From: Molanna angustata
Lineage: Eukaryota > Arthropoda > Insecta > Trichoptera > Molannidae
DNA length: 64,000 bases
Direction of reading: 5' to 3'
NCBI GenBank assembly: GCA_963576475.1
Contig: OY754980.1
Location: 23,233,434-23,297,433 of the forward strand
Made by a program: the position numbers and the translations under genes. Every line of letters begins with the position of its first letter. Within the stretch, counting starts at the first letter, position 1. This document shows positions 24,925 through 37,100 of the stretch, one piece after another. The notes under the pieces are model-generated. The model ran no database searches, was not told the DNA's origin, and saw only the letters and a list, made by a program, of their open reading frames with translations.

Positions 24925-25260
24925 TACATACCAATCATTACGGAATAGACCCACAGTGCGGTATTGCCAGCGACAGGTGTGCGCTTATATAAGGAAGTAC
25001 GTCAGATGCGTGTTTTCTCACACACACCAACCTCGTCACACGAAAAATGAAACATGGGTGATGAACAGTGATTGAGTAAGCGTTCTTTTAACATCTGACG
25101 TATTATTATTATTTTTTTTACATATTCATCATCATACATTCCCCAAATTAAGCATAAATGCTTTTGCCATAGATGAACGAAATCATCGTGGCAGGATACG
25201 AACTTGCGACCACTGGATTATTTACCCAGCGTTCTAACCACTCTTTTACCACCCATCTAA
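24925..25260 (-). mobile_element. Family G repeat with tRNA-like part
   Basis: CACAGTGCGGTATTGCCAGC and ACACACACCAACCTCGTC match the other family G copies. The right end (25190-25250), read on the minus strand, has a B-box-like GGTCGCAAGTTCGTATCC and an A-box-like region. It is possibly a full tRNA-derived SINE. Confidence 0.45.
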
Positions 25261-25375
25261 ATCCTACCAAAGAAGTAATAATTATTTTATTTTATATTAT
25301 TGAGAAGTTTCTAAATAAAAAGTAATAATTATTTTGTTTTATTTTACTTCTCGGGCAACTAACAAAAAAAGCCAT

Positions 25376-25445
25376 GAATGTGTGCAAAAATAGAGGCGTA
25401 AGGCGATCATTTATCTCTGCCTATCCCGTTACGGTCATGGCCTAA
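25376..25445 (+). pseudogene. LINE ORF2 last residues
   Basis: Reads VCKNRGVRRSFISAYP, the last part of the LINE family seen at 3230-3825. It is followed directly by the minisatellite element. Confidence 0.55.
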
Positions 25446-25452
25446 TGCTATG

Positions 25453-26029
25453 ATTCCCGGACAATTGACCGTAGCCGATTGACCGTAGACGTACGGATAA
25501 TTGACCGTGGGGACAGTTGGCCGTGAGGACAATTGATCGTGGTAACTACATAATTAACGCTTATTTTGTAAAATCACGTTTATTCTCTGCCGACATCTTG
25601 GATTTCTCGTTGTATTTTGAAATCAAAAAAAGAAGGCTATCGGTTCGTCGCCATAAGCGAACATTTTTTTTCATGCAATTTATTTAACTCAAACGAATAA
25701 AAAGGAAGTTTTTTCTGTTATTAAAAATAGTTTCCGCACGGTGAATTGTCCATACGATAAATTTTACCCACGGTCAATTGTCCGTACGGTCAATTGTCCT
25801 CACGTCCAACTGTCCCCACGGTCAATTGTCCGTGCGGTCAACTGTCCTCACGGCCAACTGTCCCCACGGTCAATTGTCCGTGCGGTAAATTGTCTTCACG
25901 GTCAACTGTCCATACGGTAAATTGTCCATATGGTAAATTGTCCCCACGGTAAATTGTCCTCACGGTAAATTGTCCATTCGGTAAAAAGGGCGTACGGTCA
26001 ATTGTCCACGGTCAATTGTCCGGACACGG
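25453..26029. mobile_element. 577 bp element built of inverted 16-bp minisatellite arrays
   Basis: The left array (25459-25543, about 5 units of GGACAATTGACCGTxx) and the right array (25736-26027, about 18 units of the complement CGGTCAATTGTCCxxx) flank an AT-richer core of about 190 bp. Outer ends are CCGGACAATTGACCGT and its complement. TAATGCTATG (25443-25452) and TAATGGTATG (26030-26039) flank it. Confidence 0.85.
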
Positions 26030-26223
26030 TAATGGTATGTAGGTATATATTAAGTAATAATTTTGGTGGCCAACATTAAACTCTTAACAACGCTTATAGT
26101 CAATCAAATTTCAAATCACTTACTTCATCTGAAATGTACAAACTAACTTGAATGGGACTAAAGAGACTGAATAATTGGAAGGTTCACAACTGTTCATTGG
26201 TTTTAAGAATAAAATTGCTAATT

Positions 26224-27232
26224 ATCCAACTGTCGATTTGTTCAGGAGAACTTTGTTCTCTTAACATATCGACAATGTATCAAGCCAGAATACGCGAGAA
26301 TTGTATGGAGAGGTCTACTTTTTTCACGGCTTTTCCAACTTTGAAGTCAAAAAACACCAACTTAGAGGCTTCGCAGCATATATGTTCCATACACGGATTT
26401 ACTCAGAATTCGGAGTAGAACATTTCGTGTGTCTGTGTGTGTGTCTGTGTGTGTGTGTGTCTGTGTGTGTGTGTGTCTGTGTGTCCGTCCCCCCCTTATA
26501 ACTTTTGATCCGCTCAATTTACAGAGCCTAAAATTTCAGAATATATAAACAGTTACAGGCCTACAAAACTTTTATACTCGGAATTTTGAATTTTTGTTTC
26601 AGTCAGGGGTTATCAACTTTTGAATTTTTATTTTATTTTTCCATATATCTCAGAAACCATAAACGGTAGAACGCTGAAAATTGGTACAAACATAGACAAA
26701 TACAAAATCTCAAATTAGTTTTTTCAAAAAAATTCCAGGGTTTCTCAAACATTTTTTATTAAGAAAAATATTTTTTTTATGATAAATTTATGAGTTTAAC
26801 TGCCTATATTTCCAAAACTTTTACAATTATCGAAAAAAGCCGAAACACCCCAACTAGATAATTTAATTTTCTATAAAAAATATTAACATTGTAGTAGAAG
26901 ATCTCAATTTTTTTTTAACAATTTTTTTAAAAATTGAATTTAGTGACGACATCGCTTCATACATTTTGTATGGCAGTCGCCTATACACAATATGTAAGAA
27001 GACTTAATAGTTTGTTACTTCATCTCCAAACATACATACATACCATCATGCAATTTGCATATTCTGGGTAGGAAAAAGGATCTTCTTCCATACTATCCTA
27101 TCTTGACATACATACCTACATATGTTGTATAGAAAACAAAATATCTGAAAATATTCAATAATTTGTATTTATGGGTTTATAGTTTGGTACATATTCTTCA
27201 ACTATACATACTATCGCTATCGACAGTTGGAT
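26224..27232 (+). mobile_element. Family A element, copy 3
   Basis: Ends ATCCAACTGTCGAT and ATCGACAGTTGGAT, with an internal (TG)n at 26429-26484. It is almost collinear with copy 2. Confidence 0.85.
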
Positions 27233-27259
27233 CTCATGTGTTACATGCAACTAGTTTCA

Positions 27260-27780
27260 TATTTACCTTCTCGGACAATGGCGGGTTTGAAATAGTAATT
27301 TGTTAGAATTTGATAGTAATATGTTAGAATGTGAATTCTAATACTTTTATAATAATAAAAAAACTTAAATCTGTTTTGTTCAAATGCATTCTTGATTATT
27401 TATGTTCCACCCTGTACAATATATTATTCTCCCGGGAGAGAAAAGAAATCCTTCCAAAGAAAAAACCATCTTAATCCTATTTAATATTATTTATCGTCTA
27501 CGATTAATATAAAAGACATTTTCTGAACTTAAACGATAGTGTCCTCCGTTAACGTTAGCATTATCTGATACTATTTTTTTTGTCAAAATATATCATTTTA
27601 AGTGTATGATAAGCGATTTTATGAAATATTTTTCATTACGTAGTGTATAAAATACATAAAAATCTAATCTATTACAAAGTAACTCTATCGCTTTAATATT
27701 TTGTATTGACCCTATTTTTTGTACAACTGTTTCACAATAGTAAATTTTCCGTTTAATTTATGGCTATCGAAACATGTATT
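27260..27780. other. Non-coding stretch
   Basis: No supported feature. Confidence 0.35.
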
Positions 27781-28270
27781 TATTTTATAAATATCGATCG
27801 AATATTTATATAGTTGCATATACGCAAGCACAATTTTTTTTCACTATGGGGAGTCAGTAGTATTTTATGACAAATTTTTAACATCTGAATAGATACGAAG
27901 TTGGAATATTATAGGAGAACAAGGAACTCATATAAGGACTGTTGCTTTCATTGTTTAAAATCAATGATTGCGTTATAAGAAAATTTCTTTGTCACTTCAT
28001 AGATGGTGATGGTAATTTTATCTTATTTTCAAATGAAAAGATTTTCACGATTTAAATTAATAGGAACTTTCAAAAATTGGATTTAAAGTGAACTCAATAA
28101 GAAGGCATAATTAATGAACGTGAAAAAAAGTGATCTCGTAAACCAGCCTATGACAGGTCGTAAGCCCTGTAGGTCCCATACCTAGAGTTCCTGGTTCTCC
28201 TATAATATATCATCTTCGTCTCTATTGATATGTTAAAAAATTGTCATAAAATAAATTTAGATACTTGATG
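27780..28270. mobile_element. Family B fold-back element, full form
   Basis: The left arm (27866-27925: TTTATGACAAATTTTTAACA, GATACGAAGTTGGAATATT) and the right arm (28185-28252: its diverged complement) enclose an internal region with AACCAGCCTATGACAGGTCG. This copy shows the original layout of the family. Confidence 0.7.
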
Positions 28271-28725
28271 GAGTTCAAGTATAACAGAAGTTGTACAAAA
28301 TATGATAGGAAATTATGCGTTATGTCTATTAAAAAAATATTATGCTATTGAATCAACAATTAAAGTATGTAATTGAAAATACGTCACAAAATAAGTTTTG
28401 TCTTTTTTATGGAAAGCTGGTTGCTAAATCATTTTGGACTTTTTACAAAGTATTTGATAACTAGAACAAAGTAATTGAAACCAGTAGCTTAAACTTTTTG
28501 AATATACTCGTCAAAAAATAACTAAATACATTATGTAGTATAATATATACATGAATACAACCCAGAATTATTGAAATGTTTAACCCTTTTTTCCAATTAT
28601 TTTATTAAAGGGAATATGCTCTCGATTATCTGTGTCAAACTTTTTATGCTTTATCATTTTTTTGTATGTGCAATACTCAGCTTGTATTCAACAAAGACCA
28701 AAAAAGTAAACCTTAATGATCTTTA
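28270..28725. other. Non-coding stretch
   Basis: No supported feature. Confidence 0.35.
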
Positions 28726-28729
28726 ACTC

Positions 28730-28790
28730 TGGGAAACTTTTTCTTCTTCGATGGCTCTACGGCCCATATCGAGCAATGGCCTCTAGTCTG
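28730..28790 (-). mobile_element. LINE 3' tail scrap
   Basis: TTCTTCTTCGATGGCTCTAC and GGCCCATATCGAGCAATGGC are a diverged complement of the LINE end at 54205-54265. Confidence 0.45.
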
Positions 28791-28799
28791 GGAAACATA

Positions 28800-29955
28800 A
28801 CCAGTAAAATTCGTTAGTAGGACTTGGGATGTTGGAAAATTTCTTGATCCTTCAAGTCGTGGAGAGGTAGGTACGGTTTGCGCATATTCCAACCAAGCCA
28901 AAAAACACAAATTTCGCTTTGTGCGTCCACGTGGCGGGCCCAAGATGTTTGCCGCTAACTATATTATTCTTTTATCGTATCACCAACGCGCTCAGATCCG
29001 CCATAAGGTCGTGCATGCAGTTGACCGTTGAGGGCCAACAGTACAGATGTGCGGTGAACAGCGGTTTGCTGCTTTCCACAGTAATCTAATTTGTTGGTTT
29101 TCCCTATCCCATAATAACATTTATAATATATGTACCCATTTTTGTAAGCATTATTATATTAGATATACCAGCATATAGCATCAAAATAATCCAGTGTTAT
29201 GGACTTGTCTTACAGTTGGGAATATTATCTAAATAGTCATATTTTGAAACATATTCTAGAAATTGTCTATCAATAGATTAGAAAAAATGTTAGTAAATAC
29301 TTGTTTTAATCTTTAGTCGTTTCATATAATTTAATACTGCCATTAAAATTGTTTTGTTTGTCACACATTTAGGGATGATAATAATAACATATAATCTGAC
29401 TAGATAAAGAATATTTTTAAGATATACTTACATAATAATACATCCACTAATAGATACAACACTTGTGTCTATTCAATGTTATCATGTTCATATTATATTA
29501 TCAGCAGGATACAGTGAGAGAGATTTTATCTTGTTCACTTATTAAAAATGAAGTATTTATGATGATAGATTAAGAAGTATGTACCAGAGTGTCGATTGTG
29601 ATTGTAATATTAATTTCATAACATGTTTAAAGCTATCGATCCCTTGTACTTGAAGAAACAAGATACAAGTTCTCTGATATCAATTTACTATAAATGCTTA
29701 ATTGATATCTATTCAATGTCAATCATTAAGTGTAAGCTTTATACTAAGCACGTAGTTATAATATTCATCTCTTTTATCTTGATTCGTAAAATAAATGTTT
29801 AATACATATGCGCTGTTTGAATTAAATAACCTGGAACATTACACCAGTTTGATAAAACAAATGATTTAATAAAAGTTTTGCTTAATTTTTATGCTAACTT
29901 CTTCGGATATTTTTCAGATTAAAAAAATAAATAAGCATTTTTTATGTCGATATCA
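28800..29955. other. Non-coding stretch
   Basis: No supported feature. Confidence 0.35.
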
Positions 29956-29959
29956 GTGT

Positions 29960-30220
29960 ATATAGCTATAGTGTCCCAGTCCATGTGAATTGGACACCGT
30001 AAACATCTGCCCACCTGATCAACGTGACAGAAGGTAATTGTAAACAACGTGTAATTGTAGCAGAAGGAAAGATAACTATATGTATGAAAGTGACAGTTGC
30101 CTGTCACGCGATAACTGTCACATTTATACATTGAGTTATATTTTATCGTTTCTTTTCTTGTACATCAATAACACCTTGTCTAGGCACCCAGGTCTATATG
30201 GCAGCGACACAGAGACTCAA
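29960..30220. repeat. Family H repeat
   Basis: GTGACAGTTGCCTGTCACGC, TTATACATTGAGTTATATTT and ACACCTTGTCTAGG resemble 8065-8165. The terminal regions look weakly inverted. Confidence 0.45.
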
Positions 30221-30830
30221 CGACATCGAAAATGCATATTATTATCTGCAACTCAGTTTCACGACGGTGTACACACTTGGACACACAATGAATGCACTTA
30301 GTGTCTAGTGTCTTCGTGTATCCCGACCATTACAGTTTTTAAAGTTTTTTGAGTGTCCATTCGATTTTAAAAGATTTGAAATTTTTCGCCTGCAGATTTG
30401 AAATCATTTGATGGTACAAGTACTTCTCTATTGATGTATACATTCAAGTCAAACATGATTCTTGTGAATACATAAAATTCACGCATTTGTCACACAAACA
30501 ATAAAACAATTATATAAGTAATTGACATCAATTTATTTATTGGTTGATTTATTTCTTGATTTATTTATTACTTCACTTAATTTAATTTCTATTGTTATTT
30601 GTTTAATTGAGTATTTGTTCATTAATTTATTTCTTGATTTATTCATTGATTAATTAATTCTTACCTAGTTATAAAAATGATTACTATTTGGTAATGTCTG
30701 GAGTCTTCACTGGTCTATATGCTGGTAACTCATTTTGTGTATATATTATATGAATTTGACTGTTTGTACTCTGTAAAACGAAATAAAATTAAATAAAAAA
30801 AAATAATAATGAATAAGTATTTTTTTTTAT
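30220..30830. other. 3' flank of UGT gene A
   Basis: TTTATT-rich sequence (several minus-strand AATAAA near 30530-30660) that could serve in polyadenylation. No gene is seen. Confidence 0.35.
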
Positions 30831-30833
30831 TAT

Positions 30834-31119
30834 TTACTCAGGTTTTTGTTTGTATGCCTTTATGTAATATTTATAATATCTATAAGCAACATATAATGCA
30901 ATGATGGCTGCTAGGATTATTGCCACACAGTAAGCCAAGATGAAGATGATAATATCCAACAGCAGATATTCGAACATGGAGACGTCTGCCGATGGCGATC
31001 TGAGATGACGAGCTCCCTCGTGTCTTATGGCATATTCTGTCCACCAAACAGTTCGTTTCAGTACAGTTTGAGGTTGATCGTACATCAGTTGATTCAGTTT
31101 CGTTATGTTGGTGCGGTAA
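30834..31119 (-). CDS. UGT: UGT gene A exon 4 (C-terminal anchor)
   Basis: This 286 nt exon begins after the acceptor TTCTTCCAG. The split codon AG|T plus TAC gives Ser-Tyr, restoring the NPSYRTN motif common in UGTs. It encodes the WWTEY block, one transmembrane span and a short basic cytosolic tail ending QKPE, with stop TAA. A possible AATAAA overlaps the region just after the stop. Confidence 0.92.
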
Positions 31120-34100
31120 CTGGAAGAAATAAAAGGTATGAGTAAGTACCTCTTCAGGATCTTCAATTATCGAAGACCTTCGATCTGACCAAGACCGTCA
31201 TACTGGGAGTAGTGATGAGCAAATGCAAGACCGCGACTGGGGTGGTCTTGGTCTTGGCTTTGGCCATGTATTCTCAGTCTTGAGTCTTAGTTTTGGTTTT
31301 GTATACCCAGTCTTGGTTTGCAAATTTTACAAAAAAAAATCAAATCATCGCTAAACGATTGTTTTTTACTTTGTAGTATCATTTTGCGATTAATAAAATG
31401 AAATAAACAATACTGTAATCCTCAGGAGGATACAAATAAGAAATACTTTGTATCCTCCTGAGGAAGGGAACTTTGTTCTCGTAACATGTAGAGGAATTTC
31501 TATTCAATTTGAATAAAACTTATAATTGTAGTGGTGTACACAAAGTTGTGTTTTATTCCATTAAAAAATTTATATTTATCTCTTAAAATTCATTAATAAC
31601 ATACAATAGGCGTGATGACAGTAAGAAAAAATCATTGAAATTATGATTTTATAAAATAAAATATGTTATAAAGATTTGAAAAAATATATTTATTTTCATT
31701 TTAAAAGAACGAATAATATTAATATTATTAAAATAAAAATACAAAATATGTTTGTCCGCCATTTTATGTGAAACACCAATCAGAGCGCATGACGTCACCA
31801 TATTGTTACTGTCAATCGTGTTTGTTACTGTCAACTGTAGTGTTGTTCGAAATGGCTATTTTTTTCATAACAAGCTATATGGAATATGCTGCTTATTTTT
31901 AACATGCTATTTTTATTTATTGATTTATTTGGTTTATTTGGGACGATAAACCAAATAATATCGCTATCCGCTCTATTGAATCGTTGACGCATCTGTTATA
32001 ACACGCACCGAGTATTGTAACGTGGTGGAGAATATTTAACGTTTCAGAAATAAATAACTTGGTGGCTTTCATTGCTTGATTATAAAATAAAATGATGTTA
32101 TTATATTGTTTGTGGGAGTTGTACAGTGTTACATGAGGTTGAAATGGAAATACACAATGTATTATGATGAATCTAATATACATATGGGATAATTGTTATG
32201 ATTCATATACATATTATGATTAATATATTAAAAAAAAAAATAGAATGTTATGTAATAGGTGTGATGACTGTAAGAAAAAATCATTGAAATTATGATTTTA
32301 AAAAATAAAATAGGTTATAAAGATTTAAAAAATGTACTTATTTTCATTTTAAAGGAGTGAATAATAATATTATAAATATAAAAATACAAAATGTGTTAGT
32401 CCGCCATTTTATGAGAAAAAACAATCAGAGCGCACGACGTTATAGTATGGTCGCGTCAATTCTTCTGATAGTCTTCAATACAATATACGCATTAATTGTC
32501 GGTCTGGACAATGTTTATTTTGGTGTTTTTGATATATTAATATTTTAATTAGGTACTTAAAACTAAAACAAAACAATAAAATAGCAATGGAACAAGGATT
32601 CATCAAAGCAAATAGTTTCAATTTACCTAGATACTCGCCTACCTATCGGGGGATACTATGGGCCGGTATTACAGTGTCAGTTTAAGAGCTAAACTCAAGT
32701 TTCACAAAAATATAGCGTATTACAGAGTCCGTTTAGGCCTAATCTTCCCTCAAATATGTCACTAAAACGACAAATATTTAACTCAACGTTTCTGGCAGAT
32801 TAAGTACTTAACTGTGAGTCAACTGTCATTTGCTAGGCAACTCGTGTAGTTTCAGTTTCTATCACTAGAGGCGTTAGGCAACGTGTGTAGTTTCAGTGTT
32901 GTATCACTAAAGGCGTTAGTTGTATCGACGGTGGCGCCACACAACAAAACAAACTGACAGCCGTATTGAACATGGGCATTTAAAAGCATTATTTTGGTGA
33001 AAAAAAATAAATTTACCATGTTGGATAATAAAACAATGGTATTTAAAGTCGTAGCGTCCCGTTTTGTATTTCGTATTATTTGAGGTTATTTAAATTTGAC
33101 AGATAATAACCACAGAAAAAGTGAAATATGTCTATAATTGAAGATTTAGTAACTGACATGTTATATTGCACTGTAATACGGAAATGGATTCAATCTCCCC
33201 TTAACATTAATCTTGAGTTTAACAAACTCAATGAGTTGAGGGCCGACTGTAATATCGGACCTAAGTTTATTTTATTTTGTATGTAACTTAGTTCTTATTG
33301 AATAAATAAATAAATAATGAACGCTCGCAACGTATGGTAAACTAATTTAGTTTTAGTATTCTACAATTTTGTCACGCGATGGTGAGCTGACGAACGTTCG
33401 ACATGTTATGATGCTGGTCACTGCCAAACTAAACTAGCAAGCTATATTTTTTTCATGCAATGAAGCGATTCGCGAAACGACGGCGATTACGCGAAGCATG
33501 CGTTTTAAAACATCGTTACAATTTTAGCAGCATACGAATTATAACATAGCGCTCGTTATTTGTATTGTGTTAATAACAAGCTATATTTATCTGCTATCGT
33601 TATTTTTAGCAATAGCAGCCATAGTAGTTATTTTTCTGCCTGTCTTAACTACTCTTAACTAGAATGGAACTTTTGATGGTCGGATATTTCTTTGCGTCGA
33701 ACAAAGACTTTTGTTCATCAGAATTTCGAAACGTAAAAACTTAATAATAAGTACATATAAGTACTTTATTTATCTGTAATTTAAATACAACTTACATCTC
33801 GAAAATCGATAAAATATGCTCCTTCTTCTCTCTACATTATGTGTTCATAAGCTAAAAACATACGCGGGAAACGTATGATGGCCTATTTTGACGTTTGGAC
33901 ATTAATGAAGTTCTTTATATGCTTATTGCCTAAATAATGGTAAATATTATATTATTGAGAGCTAAAAGTGGGGGAACAAATACTGTACTTCATTGTAAAC
34001 GCGTACTTAATAAAATACACTTATGTCTCGCCGTGCGAAATTTAATCACTTATTTCTCTTTTTTTTCGCGTGGGACGAAAACATATACCTCAGTAGGTGT

Positions 34101-37100
34101 TTTTTTCGTCGTGTTTGTACATTTAGGGACCGCACAACACTTATGCACTTTTGAATTGATTATAAATACACAAATCGTCCTAGAATACATATATTACATA
34201 TAGTAGTGATATGCAGTTTACAATATCGTGACGTCACCGTCAGGGTCGGCAGCCGCCATGATACTACAAGCGTTTTTTGGCGTAAATGTCAAATTTGATT
34301 TTAAAATGGCGATTTTTGCTACTAAACCTTTATTTTATGTAGAAATGTATATATATTTGAAAACAGTGAATGCGTAAAAACATCGTGAGATAGTTTTTCA
34401 AAATTAGTCATCATGCCTATTATGGTTTTTTTTAATGATTCATTTTAAAGTAATGGTGCACTATCAAATTACTAAAATAGGAACGCTGGAAGCAGGCGCC
34501 CCCTTGATTTATTTTAAAAAAGTTGACGTTTTGGAACATCTATATTTTTATTTTCAAAGTTATGTATCATAAATCGAAATGAAACATGTTTTTACACTCG
34601 TAAAGTCACAGTTAATGCAACAGCTCACTAAGTTTTAACTATTTTGACCTGAATTTAAATATTATAGATACGAAATAGTTGACAAATATTTTAAAATTTC
34701 AGTAGTGAGAAATAGTACTTATATTATTATTGGACAACAACAATTTTCGTGAAATATCACCTCCTGTACGCTACTTGTAAGTATCGTTATTACAATTTTG
34801 TGAAATGTTTGATGGCATTAACATTATTCATGATAAATGTAATATGTGTAAATTACTAAAATACAGTATTGTGTTCATATACATAAACAAACTATTTATT
34901 AAGACTTTAAATTATGTTTTTTTTACTGTAATATATTTAGGGTTATTTTCATAAACTTTATCAATATAATATGTAGTAGTTAGAATTAGATAAATACATC
35001 AATAGTTTAACAAAATACGTCGTTACAATAGAAGAATCGAGTGTTTTATATGCGTGTTTGATATTCTCAAATGAAATTGGCTGGTTCATTCATTGTATCA
35101 AACTAGTGGGTAGCGTAGGTTAAAAACAAAGACCTTATAATTATTATAAGGTCTTTGGTTAAAACAGACATCAAACGTGTATTTGTAAATCAAAGAATAT
35201 TTTTGTGAATACATTAATAAATATTTGTTAATTTGTGGATGTAATTTAGAGTGTATATGAATTTATGTGTACATACATATGAGTATACCATATGCACATA
35301 AAACAAATGTGATTTTTCTTTGTACAGATTTATAAAATAATATTAATTTCCATGCACCGGTTGCGAAATGACAGATGCATTTAATTACCAATTCTAATCA
35401 TTTCTATAATGTCAATCTCTCGGGCAGTATCCTACATTCTGATATATTCACTGCTAGCAATAACTGCTACAAAAACTCTTTATAAAGATGCATAGCAGCG
35501 TGAACTTTTTAATTTTTGTACCTATTTTTTTGTTAATTTGTTTTTATTCCTATATTATCATAGTAGCACATTTAATCCTTCTCCCATCCTTTTTCCTTTT
35601 GATTTTTTTCTTCCCTTTATTTCCCGTCACCGGCAAACATGCAATTATTTTTTTTTATAACATTTAAACATTCACTGGCTAGTAATAACTGCTATTAAAA
35701 AATCTCTATATTTATGTATAGATGCATAGCGTTAGCTTATTTATTGTTAATATTTTTAATTTGTGTACCGATTTTTTTTTATCTGTTATCATAGTAGTAA
35801 CAATTTTAATCCTTCTTCCAACCCTTTTTTCTTCCCGTCACAGGAAAACATGCAATAACTGTTAACTATATTTATATTTATTTTTTGTTATAATGTGATT
35901 GTGTGATCATCATCATCTGTGGACAAACGTTATTTGACTGTTTTTTTTGTTTAATTTCATAGGACAGGTGTCATATTTTATTTATGTTGTTATACGGCAT
36001 TGGAGTGACATAAATGATTTTATTCCGTATTCTAAGTTAGGTATAGTGATGAGCAAAATCAGTCTTGTTCGTGTATAAATTGCTAGATAAAGATAAATAT
36101 TATTAATTTACTTATTTGTTTGAGGGACAAATAAAGATAAACAGATAAAATACTATGAAATAAAAAAAGACAGACCAATTATTTTATCCACAATAAATTG
36201 ATGAACATTAAATAATCATAGATATATGTACCTCCAATACAATAAAAATTAAATCATAGAATTATAAGGTACAGAAGCCGCGTGCAATATAAATTTCGAA
36301 TTCAAATGCATGACAAGTTTTATTTACATGTATGTGTGAGGCGGTAGATCGGTAATCGAATCGGTAGGTGTACGTATACTGCATAGAAAAGACTTTTTAC
36401 GTGTACTACTATGTGTTCTATGACTGTATTGACGGCCGAGCGAGTGATACTCAGAACATTGTTTTTAGTTTTATGTAGTTGTCATACTTTCTGTATCTTA
36501 TTATTGTCTTAAAATTATTACATAAGTATTCATATATTTCACACATTTGCCCGTGACGGGAAAGGAAGGGAAGGAAAAAGGAAGGGAGATCGACCTAATT
36601 TGTTACTGTTGTGAAAAATAACAATATCTGCTAGATAAAAACAAAAATCAAAAATATTACATGCATATGTGTCACTACTAGGCTGGCAAGACTTACACGA
36701 TTACATTTCTAAGATTACCCTGGGGGGCAAGTCCGGTCACCTGGCGAAATCAAAACCAATGTTTACCCATACCGTGCATATAATTATCTTATGGAGTTCT
36801 ATAATATCTGAAGATGTTATAGAACTCCATAAGTTAATTATAACCATGCCATGGGTAAACATACATGGTTTTGATTTCGCCGTTTGACCAGACTTGCCCC
36901 CCTGGTCTTGTACGAATGGTTTTAAATTAAGAAGCAAGTTGTAAAGATAATAAAAATCCCATTCTACTTCCAATAGAATTTCCAAGTAAATCTTTTTACA
37001 TACCTTGGATTTTCCACTATGTCTCTAATTGCCATTTTTAACCCATCTTTTGTTATGTCTTCGATCAGGAACTTTTTGCCGATTCCATGTTTGGAAATTT

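Noticed and set aside
25735..26030. The right minisatellite array as a CRISPR-like array or a coding repeat
   Set aside because: Units are contiguous 16-mers without unique spacers, and the host is an insect. The 48-bp period gives an open frame only over about 50 codons before a stop.
33937..34203. 88-codon frame, repeated inverted at 44559-44825
   Set aside because: It is antisense to the THAP-like remnant of the 2.8 kb element and has no recognisable motif.
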